The position numbers and the translations under genes are program-made. Below, piece by piece: positions 1-10,995 of a stretch of 64,000 bases of DNA. The stretch's first letter is position 1, and the number at the start of each line of letters is the position of its first letter. Source of the stretch: Chloranthus sessilifolius (Eukaryota > Streptophyta > Magnoliopsida > Chloranthales > Chloranthaceae); NCBI GenBank assembly GCA_021018995.1, contig CM037584.1, forward strand, positions 51,092,811 through 51,156,810, in the 5' to 3' direction. The notes beneath the pieces are model-generated. The model was not told the DNA's origin. It worked only from the letters and a program-made list of their open reading frames with translations, and made no database searches.

Positions 1-2266
1 CTTAGTGACCCGACCAGCACACACCCCATGTACACCATCCACGATAGGTACTTGTTTAAAGGCAATCGCCTTTGCATCCCTCACACTTCATTGCGTGACT
101 TTCTCATTTGGGAGTTACATGCTGGAGGGATGGCCGGACATTTCGAGCGTAATAAAATTGTTGCACTCGTAGAGGATAGGTTCTTTTGGCTTAGCCTAAT
201 GAGAGATGTCGCCCGGGTTGTTAACCATTGTCGTACTTGTCAAGTGTCAAAACAGACTAAACAAAATATTGGCTTATACACCCCGTTACCCGTGCCACAC
301 ACCGTGGCAAGACCTCTCAATGGACTTCGTGCTTAGACTTCCTAAAACTCCAAGGAAGCACGATTCCATCTATGTCATAGTGGACCGATTTTCCAAGATG
401 GCCCACTTCATTCCTTGTTCCAAAACCTCCGATGCATCTCATATTGTTAAACTATTTTTCACGGAGGTAGTACGTCTTCATGGGTTGCCCAAAACCATTG
501 TGTCTGATAAAGATGTTAAATTCACTAGCTATTTTTGGAAGTCCCTTTGGCACATGATAGGCATATTGCTCCAATTCTCGACGGCTTATCACCCCCAAAT
601 GGATGGCCAAACCGAAAGCACCAATAGGATCCTTGGGAATCTCCTTCGTAGTCTTGTTGGTGATCATGTTAGGACCTGGGATACCATTTTACCCACAACT
701 AAGTTTGCCTATAGTAATTCTGTCAATAGGTTCATAGGCATGAGTCCTTTTGAGGTCGTACATGGTCATAGGCGTAGGACCCCATTAAATATGATCCCCA
801 TATCTGTATCCCATAGAGTGTCAGAGTCCGCCGATGCATTTGCACAACACATTCATTGCTTGCATGCCGAAATTAAATAAAAAATTAATTCAAGCAACAG
901 TCAATATAAATTATCTGCAGATGCTCACAGGCGTTTTAAAGAATTTCACGTGGGTGATTATGTGATGGTTTTGGTTAGGCTTGAGCGGCTCCCATCAGAA
1001 TCTGTAAAGAAGCTCCAATCCCGAGGCGCTGGACCTTTTAGAATTTTGGCTAAGAGTGGTCCTAATGCATACGTGCTTGAGCTCTCTATGGGGGTTATTT
1101 CAACGTTCAATGTGGAGGACTTGGTTCCTTACTTGGGTTTCACCCCACCTCCTGAAAACCCACACCAGCCACCTCATAGCCCCAACCCCAACCCCAACCC
1201 AACCCTGCAGCCCGTACCTCTTCCATCCCCAAGCCGACAGAGAAAAGATGAGATTGAGAATATAATAAATGATCATACCGTTTCCACACAAAATGGGGGA
1301 TTTCAGAAGTACTTGGTTAAATGGGTCGAAAAATCAGAGTTCGAAAACACTTGGATCCACGAGAATGAGGTCCGTCGATTGAACCCCGATTTGATTGACA
1401 TCTACCACGAGCGTGTTTCATCGGTGATGAAACCTATTTGGTCCGGGGGAATTGACGGGGACGCCACATACATGGTTTACCGGCGTCGAAAGAAGCGTAG
1501 GGGAAGCCCAGGTATCGTAGCCTCAGAGGAGAAATGGACACAAACCGCTAGGAGAACAACGCCAGAAGGCCATTGTGATACTGTGACGTGTTGACGCAAG
1601 TTGTCACAAAGATCGTCAACACCGACTTCAAGCACAAAATTTCTATTTTTATGTTGAAATTTGCCTTTTTAGTGTTTTATTAGTATTAGGATTCTTTTAT
1701 TTTCGGATTTCATATTGGTGGCCTATATATAAAGGCTTGTAAACACTTTAGTTGATTGAATATTTGAATGCATTATTGCTTGAGTATTCTTTGCCTGAGA
1801 TGGGTTTGGTGTGAGACCAAGGAAGTGATTTCCATCTATTATCTTTTGATCTTTTATTGTCTTTGCTATATATATTCTCTGTTAATTCATTTACCCATAT
1901 TGAATCCATAATCCAAAACCCAAAACCTATTTCCATCAAAAACCCTAGTTTTCATACGAGCCATCAAACCTAGCAAATTCTACAACCCTAGTTCGAACCT
2001 GTGAATCTACATCGGATCGAAGACGAGCGCCTAAGCCTGAAAAAGCTAGAGTTCTATCTCTAGGCCCGATCCCGCCTCAAATCTAACGGGACTTGCGCGT
2101 CGGATTGGGCACCCTATTCGGATCTCGAGTGATTTACCTACCGAAATTCTACGAACCCAAAGGTATCGTGATAGTTTTGAGATTATTCTTGAATTAATTT
2201 TATTTAATTTCGGCAAATCGCATTAAAAATCATATTCACGCATTTTAGGGTTCCCGTCCTGCGTCA
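1..2266 (+). mobile_element. Ty3/gypsy chromovirus, 3' part (integrase, chromodomain, 3' LTR)
   Basis: Fossil LTR retrotransposon cut by the left window edge. The parts are the zinc-binding HHCC region of integrase (about 90-260), the integrase core (about 290-700, with the LSMDFVLRLPKT and AYHPQMDGQTE signatures), the integrase C-terminal region, and a chromodomain-like end (about 1250-1420, YLVKWVEKSEFENTW). The 3' LTR is 1453-2266, starting TGACGGGG and ending GCGTCA. The family is a chromovirus related to both gypsy elements at 27775-37741, and the LTR ends match those of the inner one closely. It is broken but fairly well preserved, with only a few interruptions in the visible part. Direction is the same as CSTF77. 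Confidence 0.9.
1453..2266 (+). repeat. 3' LTR of the left-edge chromovirus
   Basis: The LTR is 814 bp, bounded by TG and CA. A TATA-like TATATATAAAGG lies at about 1722-1734. Its last ~90 bases (GGCAAATCGCATTAAAAATC and onward to GCGTCA) are closely similar to the LTRs at 30614 and 33177 read on the - strand, so these copies belong to one family. Confidence 0.85.
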
Positions 2267-3480
2267 ATATGTTTTCATTGAGAGCTTTCCAAAGCTCATA
2301 GACAGATTTACAAAATAAAATATGCCACTAAGGCTCCTTCGAGTTACAAAGCCAACCAATGAGAATGCAATTCTCAGCATTCCCTTTTGGGATATCAGAA
2401 GATCCAGTGTCAGGTTTAGATGTTTCTCCCATGAGATAATCTATCTTTAGAGAGACCGCCAATATGAAGTTTTATTGACTGATACCAAGCCAAAAAATGT
2501 TACCATTGAATTTGATACTAGTAATAGAGGTGATAGCTGGGTTAGAGAGATTAGCGGGGGCCAATCCCTTAGAATCCATAGGGAATTACCTTCAAACAGC
2601 CAAAAAGAGAATAACACAGGACAAAATATATCGGAGGGAATCTCGCGAATCTCCTGGTGAGCTAAGACGCGCTGTGTCTCCAAACGCGACTGCTCCAGCT
2701 CACGTACCTGTACAAGTCGAAGGCTAAGAAAGTGCATATGCATAACAAGACAGAGTGTAGACAACGAACACATACCAGCTCCGCACGCTCCCGCAGAAGA
2801 CGCTCTATGGTGGCAACAGTGGCTGGATCAGCTGGAGGAACCTCGGACGCAGGTGGCTACAAGATACCTTCCATGAGCCAAAAAGAGAATAACACAAGAC
2901 AAAATATATCCAAGAGGCCCCAAACACTACATTCCAATCACTATAACCTTGGAAATCTCACCAAATATGGTCAAATGGAGGCCACTAACAACTTGAAACA
3001 ACATCACACAGCAGTCTGAACCACAACCATCCAGAGTATCCACTGTTACTTCAACGGTGATCACAACAACTGAGAAGCAATATCTTCATAATTGAGGAAC
3101 TAAAACTCAAAAACACTTCAACAAGGCATTGCCAGCTCCCAACACAGCAGGAAGTCAAATATCATGGTGGCCATAAGCACAACAGTCGTCACAGCCGCAA
3201 GTGGAGACCAAACAACAGAAAGAAAGCATAAAAAAGGCCATAATGATGTGAAAAACAGTAAAACAAAGCTTCGTGTGAAGCTAATATCTCTGTCCACACA
3301 AACTCCACCCAAAAACCGACCAACTTTTCAAATAATTTGGGATTCTGATCGTTTGTTGAGAATCTCAGCCCAAAAAATTGTGAAATCGCTGATCTTCAAG
3401 AAAATTGGGAAGGTGTTGCTTCATATATTTCTCAAGGACTCGGTTTAAAAGACAAGATTCTCAATTATATTTTTGATTGT
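2267..3480 (-). mobile_element. Probable decayed Ty1/copia remnant (gag side)
   Basis: On the - strand at 2267-2400 a fragment resembles copia gag (ILIGWLCNSKEP, then FCKSVYELWKALNENI, like the 'ELWDAL' region of that family). A TTGGTATCAG primer-site-like motif lies upstream of it at about 2476-2485. The chromovirus above ends exactly inside this fragment. The stretch to 3480 holds a short direct duplication (the 18-mer AGCCAAAAAGAGAATAAC near 2597 and near 2877) and no other coding signal. Family assignment is tentative; very decayed. Confidence 0.4.
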
Positions 3481-4285
3481 TTAAGGTTTTTTGTGATAGA
3501 TATTTGTAAATCTTGATTATTGAGTTTATATTTGTTTCGGGTGGGTTTTCCACTAGAATGAGATTGCACTGTGTCGGTGAATGGATAGGTGGAGCTTAGA
3601 TAGGTTTTAGTGTGGAGGCTGAAGTTATTTGACCCACGGTATTGGCATCAAATGTGACATCTTTGGATTTTGGCAGAGGTTGGACTTAAGTGTATTTAAC
3701 TACATATGCATAAATATGCAGTATATATTATATTATCGTTTTGAACCCCCTGTAAATTTTAGGTGCTCAAATTCAGACGTCAGTGTTATGGGGCTCCATA
3801 CAGTTCTCAACCAAAATCTTTTTTTTTTTTTTTTTATCGGTAATAAACAATATACTGAAGGCCAGCAAGCTGCTGAAAGACCAATACAAGGACACGACCA
3901 AAAATAAGGCATACAGAGAGAAAGAAACAAAGAAAGCAAGTTAAAACAGCAGCAGACAGCATAAACCAAAGCCCTTCTAACCAGGGTCCCAGGAGGTGAG
4001 ATCATCTCTAGGGCCCTTAGTGCTTCTATCTGTCTAGAACCTCAAGAGATCTCCGACAGACTTAATGATCATCCCTATTGGATGATGATTCTTCTAAAAA
4101 ATTTGACCATGTCTTTCAAGTCAGAGGCTCCAAACTACTGCAAAGAACACCTTCTTCCAGTAAACCTGAAGTTGACCTTCCAACCTGACAGCGGACCATG
4201 TCAAAAAGTGCTGATTCGTCATTGAGGGGGTGACCCAGTGCATGCTGAAAGAGCTGAGAATGACACCCCAGATTTTGTTGGCTAC

Positions 4286-6586
4286 CTAATAGTGAAGGAA
4301 GAGGTGAGCAGTGGACTCTTCCTCTTGGCTGCACATCACACACTGGTTGGGCATATCTTTTCTCCGCCAGATGAGCTGATCCATCGTAAGGATTTTACCA
4401 TTGAGCATAATCCACACGAAGAATCTAACTTTGGGGGGGATGGGCGCCTTCCATACGCTCGCGCCTTGAAATCTGATGAGTGGGCGACACGAGAGCATCC
4501 GGTAGTATGACTTTACACTGAAGCGGCCATCTTTGCTGGGAACCCATACCCTCTTGTCTTGACCTTGAAGATTCGGGAGGAGACCATAGATCGAGGACAA
4601 CAGACTAGTAAATGAGACCATCTCATCACTCCTCAATAGTCTATGAGTGTCGACATCCCACATCCTTCCCCCAAGAAACTCGACGGCAAATTCATTAATC
4701 AGCTCCAGCTGATTGGTTGAGTTGGCAAAAATTTCAGGGAACACAGTTTTAAGCTGGTGACACTCCACCCAAGCATCCTCCTAGAACTGGATTTGGGTGC
4801 CACAGCCCCAACTAAACCGGATCCATCTCACATACAAAGGCCATGTTCCGCAAATTCCTTTCCACCACGCCGATGTGTCTCTGTTACCTCTAGTATTGAG
4901 GCCCCAATTTCCACTTAACTGCCCATATTTTTTAGCCAGCACCACAGACCAAAGACTACCGCTTTTGCCACTCAGACCAGCTCGCCAGAACTATTTCCCA
5001 ATCAGCGCGATGCTGGTGTGTTTCAAACTTCTAATGCCAAGGCCACCACAACTTATGGGAAGTTGGCAGGTATCCTAGTTCACAAGGTGATATCTTTTGT
5101 CAAGATCAGACCCCTCCCAAAGGAAGTTTCTTTGAATTTGTTCGAGCCTCTTGATCACCCCACTCGGGCAAATGAACATCGACATGAAGAAGATGGGCAG
5201 GCTGGAGAGGACAGATTTAAGTAGAAGAAGACGGCCTCCACTGCTGAGGAGCTTCCCTTTCCACGAAGACAACCTTTGTTCGAATCTTTGAATCACTGGG
5301 TCCCAAGCCCTAACCGATGCTTTCCTCAACCCGAGAGGCAGGCCCAGGTACTTTATGGGTAACTTCTCGATTACACAATTAACGGTATTTGCTAATAGAG
5401 CCACTGCTACTTGCTGACCCCGATCCCCGTAATCGCTGATTTTAGCAAATTAATACGTTGCCCTGAGACCGCCTCATAAACAGATAGGATCTCGGATAGG
5501 GGCCTAAGTTCCTCCGCATTAGCCTTTCCAAATATGACAGTATCGTCAGCATTTTGCAAGTGCGAGATAGTTCTGCCACTTAATCCCACTTGAATTCCTG
5601 AAATGAACTGCATCTACTTCGCTCGATCAATGAGACCAGCAAGAGCTTCACCCACCATGTTGAATAATAGGGGGGATAGCGGATCTCCCTGGCGGATTCC
5701 TCTGGAGCTTTTGAAGTATCCCTCAGGCGTCCCATTGATCAATACCGAAAACCAGGCCGAAGAGTAGCAGACACGCATCTAACTCCTCCAGGTAGACCCA
5801 AACCCAAACCTGCCGAGCATGTAGTCTAAACCGTCCCAGCTGACCTAATCATATGCCTTCTCCATATCCACCTTCCATACTACCGATGGCTGATGAGCAT
5901 GATGAGCTGAGTGAATCACCTTGGGCCATAACAACAATGTCCACCAGCTGCCTGTTGTGAACGTACGCTCCCTGATTAGCTGAAATTATCTTGCCCATAA
6001 GCGGCTTGATTCTGTTGGCCAACACTTTAGATATAATCTTGTATAGGCAGTTTGTAAGACAAATTGGGCTGAAATCTGCTAAGTTTTCCGCTCCTTGTTT
6101 TTTTGGAATGAGGGTGATGAAGGTAGAATTGAGGCTTCGGCCAATGAACTTGGTGGCGTGAAATTCGTGAAGCACCTCCATTGGCTCTTTTTTAAGGATC
6201 GGCTAGAACGCACGATAAAATTCCATCGTGAAGCCATCTGGACCCAGGGATTTGTTCTTCCCCCCAAACTTGATTGCCCTCCACTCCTCATCTTCACTAA
6301 ACAGCTGCTCCACATCAGCGCACTCATCAGTCGAGATAGATTTGAATATAATCCCATCCAACTCCGGCCGCGCCAGCCCCTCATCAGAGTACAAAGTATT
6401 GAAGTAGTTGACAATCTGGTTCCTAATCTGCGTATGATTTGAATATGTGACACCCGCAACAAAAATGTTTCCCAAGTAGTTGATCTTATTGCGCACGTTA
6501 GCAACATGAAAGAACTTGGTATTTTGATCCCCCTCTCTCAGCCATTTGACCTTTGATTTTTGTCTCCAATACACCCCCTCAGCCAT
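4286..6586 (-). pseudogene. LINE ORF2 reverse transcriptase and zf-RVT region
   Basis: From upstream to downstream: a linker (VYWRQKSKVKWLREGDQNTK, 6586 onward), RT fingers (FITLIPKKQGAENLADFSPI) near 6100, ANQGAYVHNRQLVD near 5960, the palm-side [19 protein letters not shown] near 5690, the catalytic box NADDTVIFGKAN near 5535, thumb-like PIKYLGLPLG near 5350, and zf-RVT near 4560-4290 with Cys/His ligands. Several frameshifts and stops separate these blocks. Confidence 0.88.
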
Positions 6587-6899
6587 ACACTTGTCATTGA
6601 ATTCGTTCTTTTTCAGAGTCCTCTCATGTTGTTTCTCATCTGAAAGAATTCACATTTCCTCTAAATTGTCGATCTCTTTCAACCGTCGGAGAAGCGACTC
6701 TTTGGCAATGTGCACCAGCCCGTACTCACAATTCCAAGCCTTGATGTGCCCCTTAAGATGCTGAAGCTTGTGGATGAACCGAAATGCAGCCTTACCAGGA
6801 GGAGCAGGCTCATTCCACCATGATAGAATTGTTGCCCAAAAGTTCTCGTCCAGCAGCCACATGTTTTTGAATCGAAACGGGGACGACCATTTCCCCGGC

Positions 6900-7592
6900 G
6901 GTTCACAGGTGAGCAGAAGAGGCCTGTAGCCCGAGACAGCCCGAGCTAGCCCTTCTAATCTGATAGCCGGAAATATGTCCATCCACTTCGAGCTGCACAG
7001 GAACCTGCCTAGCCAACATAGCGTAGGTGTTTCCTGCAGGTTGGACCATGTGAACTTAGCTCCCGCGAGGGGAATGTCCATCAGCTCCCAATCAGAAATG
7101 GAGTTGAAGTCTCTTATCACATTCACATCCGGCGGCCCACCCATTTTTCGTGATCCCATCTTATTGCGTTAAAATCTCCACCTAAGCATAGAGGATAGTC
7201 CCATCTAGCTGCTACAACAGCTATCTCGTACCAGAAATCGCTCGGTAATCGGTCTTTCGATGGACCGTAAATTCCCGAGAAGGACACACAATACTCGTGT
7301 CTCTATTCCGGAGCACAACGGACACCGAGTACATGCCCACCTCCTCGTCCATTTTCTCGAATAAACCAGAATTCCAGGCAACAAGAATGCTACCCAAGGT
7401 AGAGGAGTCGATACCGATCCACTCCCATTGGTTCCCTCCGAGAACAAACCCGACCTTACTCTTGTCACTGTTGTCCCATTTGGTTTCTTGCAGAGTAATG
7501 AGAGCCGGATTGATGGACGCAATGACTCTCTTCCCTCCGGCACGTTTGAACCCATCACAGATACCTCTCACATTCCAAGATACCATCTTCAT
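6900..7592 (-). pseudogene. LINE ORF2 endonuclease region
   Basis: This is an AP-like endonuclease domain. The N-terminal SWNVRG and LQETKWD motifs are present, which carry the metal-binding Asn and Glu. The C-terminal part reads FTWSNLQETPTLCWLGRFL, where L1 proteins usually have a SRLDRFL-type ending, so the expected Asp there is Gly. The two halves are in different frames. Inactive remnant. Confidence 0.85.
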
Positions 7593-9580
7593 GGAAAGTT
7601 CGCGCGAAGCCCGCCCGCAAGAGGGAAAGATGCCGTTAGGCAACCCCCTCCCCCTTCCCGTCAAACATGCCCCATTGTAATCGAGCAAGTTCCTGAGATA
7701 TGACGCTACTCTTCCTCTTGTTATTGTTGTGCCTGTTGTCAATAATGAATCGAAAAACCTCCCTGAGGTCATCCTCAGGCCCCTTGAAAGAGATCTCGAG
7801 ATCACGACCTACTCGGATAAGATGATCAACTTCATTCACATGTCCATGTCGATCTTTGCAGTCACATTCCCTCATATCAGAGATGGAAACCGAAGTGGCA
7901 CATTGCGTCAGCCCGAGAGAGCAATGAACCCATTCTCCAGTCACTTCTCGACGTTGCGACATCGAGGTAGAGGATTCGGAGAACGGAGCAGCTATCGGGG
8001 GTCGATCAATCATGCAAGATGAAGTTGCCATATGAAGAGAAGAGGCTTCCATGTCCCACAGCTCCCCATCAAACTCAGTGCAGGGCCAGCTCTCAGTGAG
8101 TTTTGACTCATGGGCCCGAGCCCTCAGAAGCTACCGCCTAAGGCCCGAAAAGAAATAGCATGGGTCGTTTCGGATCCCCGACCCTATCTCATAGAGCACT
8201 CGAAGGACTGGACCCCATCACCAGCCCAATACGAAACCCATATGAGTTGGCGACCAAAAGCGTAGTGGAATACACGTGTCACGCTGTCACCAGGCTCCCC
8301 AGCATCTGGCACGTGAGGCACGTGCTTGAGTAGCAAAACTTCTAGGTCCCTGGACGAACCGTCCCTACGTGTCGCCTTTCTGGGGTCTTACTGAACCAAA
8401 AGCTGCAAACCCACTTGTTGGTTTTCCAAAACCACTGTAGAAGCCTTGGAGCATATCTTGAGAGGGCCACGTGTCGTCTCCCCAACGAAGCCCACTACCC
8501 TACGCTTTCTGCTATTAAGTCTCTTCCAGTGAAAAACTTTGAACTACTGTTTCTGTCTGCTATCCATTTTCCTCTTCGGGCGACAACTCCTCCATCGCCA
8601 TCAAATCCCAACGACAGTCTTCCTCGTTGTCCCTTCTGGCAAGTAACCAGGTCATCTCACCAATCTCTTCCAACATCTCCTGACACGGTACATCTTTGTG
8701 GTACGAGAAACCCTCAACCATTGAGAAATTCGACGTTTGCAAGATCCCGATCGTCGGAGTTCATATGATTTCTCGTCAAGATTGATTGTCACCGATCACC
8801 TGCATCCTCACTTTGTCTGAGCAAACTGTGATTAACAGCGCATATATTATTAGTGTTTTCGATTATTTCTCCTTCAATCTCGATGCCTGGAAAATGAGCC
8901 CTCAGATTGGTAGCCGAGGTGGTACAGCCCCTCGACGGCGGGGACGACCCCCTTTGAAAAGGCATGTTCATGGACGAGCACCCCTCCAAGCTTCGTGAAA
9001 CTGGCCGACCGGCCCATTTCACGACATCCCTGAATGGTTCGATATCTGGCACAAGTTTTTCTGCGGCACAACGGAGTATGTCTGTGTCGGGGTTCCGGGG
9101 CCCCTCATATTCATCGCCCGGCTGCTGAGGGAGGAGCACCCACTCCATCAACGCCATTTCTATGGAGACCCAATATTTTTTGCTGCCGATGCTGACTTCG
9201 CAACACCTAGGGATGCAATCCAGCCTATCAACCAAAGACCCAGTATTTTTTATTGGCCGCCAATGCCAACTTCTCAACCAAAATCTTGATCTTGAGGGGA
9301 TATCTACTGCCTGCACTGTTTGCCCTATGCTTGTAGTTTCCGTTTGGTTGAAAAACAAAAGGTTATGAGAAGAATTCGCTATAACACGATGTTTTGTTCA
9401 TTTAAACTTAAATTTTCCTGTTTCGAGGGAAAAGTGTTGGTTGACCAGTTATACAAGACCATTAACCAGTAAAGATGAATTTGTTCATCATTAAGTCTTT
9501 ATGTCAGCCTGTCTTTTCTAATCTTTGAACAAGGTAGAAATTTAGGCAATTTGTGAGAAAGGTGATATTCAAAAGCAAAG

Positions 9581-10503
9581 TGTGACGGGGCCAATACTCG
9601 AGCTTGCAGCATGGTGCGTGTGGCACGACATGTGGTGCCAGGAGGGCACGCGACATGGGGCCATGTTGGCCTAGCAACGTGGTCGCGCTGCGAGGATGCG
9701 ACACGGTCGCATGAGGGTACGACGCGGAGCGTCACGGTCGCGACATAGCCAAGGTGGGCTAGCGATGCATGAGGCGTTGCGGTATGTCAAACCAATAGGT
9801 TTGAGGTTCTCCTGCCATTCTGGCTGAATGACTGTTTTACCCTTATATAGGGGAAGGGAGCTTGAGAGCTATTCCCCCGCACACGGGGCCTTGCGTTGCC
9901 AGAGGGGGCGCAAGTGTCTCCTAGGCCTGAAAGGGTGGGCCTAGGACGTCGACGCAGCGATGCCGTGTGGAACCCGGGTGAGGTTGATGTATGGCTCCGG
10001 ACTACGCGTCGCGGTGCATACGGCTGGGCAACCTCGCGTGAGAACACCAAGGCGCTGCGTGGGACTCAGTGGAGCACGCGAGCGCGAGGCACAAGGCTGT
10101 GGGCTTGGTTCGGTATGTGAGCAAGACATGGTGGCATGGGAAGCTGCATGCCAAGACTGTTGCGAGCGAGGTACTAGTGCAGTGCACAGGGTGAAGCTTG
10201 AGCAGGCCAAGTTAGCGCAGCGGTGCAGATTGGCGTGTCGTAAGGGGCACGATGAGCCGAATGGTAGGCCGTGAAACAGAGGCAACCATGTTGGGAGGAG
10301 TTCCCGTCCTCTAGGCGGGTGGTATCAGAGCTGATGTGCAGATGGGTTGGCTTCGTTGCACGCGGTAGCGAAGCACCGCGCGGGTTGAAAGCGCATCGAA
10401 GGACACCCTCGCGATGATTGTTATCAGAAGTAGGCTGACCTAGCGAAGCGTGCGTTAGGTGCCGCACGGGACTGAGGTTGTGGGAAGGTGCGGACCCGTG
10501 ACA
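9581..10503 (+). repeat. TGTGACGG repeat family, copy 1 (solo-LTR-like)
   Basis: This GC-rich 923-bp unit starts TGTGACGGGGCC, ends GGACCCGTGACA (imperfect inverted ends) and is flanked by AAAG on both sides (9577-9580 and 10504-10507). A TATA-like CCTTATATAGGGG lies at 9841-9853. A conserved block near 10297-10332 pairs a short hairpin (CCCGTCCTCTAGGCGGG) with TGGTATCAGAGC, identical to the initiator-Met tRNA primer site of LTR elements. Best read as a solo LTR or a small non-autonomous LTR element with no protein-coding part. Long open frames here are a by-product of GC content. Confidence 0.7.
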
Positions 10504-10995
10504 AAAGGCTGATTGAGTGGTTTAACTAGACCGCCAAATTGAGTGGTTTAACTAGACCATTAACTGTGTAAAGATGGATACCCTTCATAATGGGCATAGT
10601 TGAGGCATTATGGATTTATTGTTTTCTGTATATTTATGTTTTTGATGAATTAAACCCACTCAAACTACTAAACAGTCTAAACCTATCAAATGTAACTAGT
10701 AAAGATCTTGTACACTTTCATTTGCCTTTACTGACAGCAGTAGAGGTTGTTTAGTATTACATGCCACTCCTAATTATTTGTTCGTGTACATATGAATATC
10801 TTGTAAACAATAATTGATTTTTTCTCAGTCACTCTTTAAAACAAAATCTTTGTTGGATTTCACATGTGTTATGACAGCATAGAATATTTTAAAATTGTGT
10901 ATGCTTGAACCTTTCAGTTGTTTTTTTCTTTTAATGAATTCTGGTAGCAAATTCTATTTGTAATCTTACTACTTCATGTTGATTGTACGTTTCAG
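10504..10995 (+). other. CSTF77 intron sequence without recognised element
   Basis: AT-rich intron leading to the acceptor at 10994-10995. A 20-base unit TTGAGTGGTTTAACTAGACC occurs twice near 10512 and 10538. I see no exon or element otherwise. Confidence 0.6.

Larger units (their letters stand above)
3821..9270 (-). mobile_element. L1-type LINE, nearly full length, broken
   Basis: Non-LTR retrotransposon on the - strand, 5.45 kb, flanked by a perfect 17-bp target duplication (TTCTCAACCAAAATCTT at 3804-3820 and 9271-9287). It ends in a 15-base poly(A) (plus-strand T run from 3821). An ORF1 remnant lies between about 9150 and 7630. ORF2 starts near 7592 with the endonuclease (MKMVSWNVRG, LQETKWD), followed by reverse transcriptase ([31 protein letters not shown] near 5690, and NADDTVIF near 5530 in place of YADD) and the zf-RVT domain (VWKAPIPPKVRFFVW, CVMCSQEEESTAHLFLH) near 4560-4290. 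At least seven frame changes or stops break ORF2, and the first catalytic-box residue is altered (N for Y), so it is dead. It sits in an intron, antisense to CSTF77. Confidence 0.93.

Noticed and set aside
9787-10285. Several long overlapping open frames on both strands in the TGTGACGG repeats (also 12256-12866 and 48597-49401)
   Set aside because: The frames are open in several phases because the repeat is GC-rich and stop-poor. They are not conserved between the three copies and match no family.
1-10995. Upstream CSTF77 exons (HAT repeats)
   Set aside because: No frame with HAT-repeat character and proper splice sites was found on the + strand. The region reads as intron with transposons.
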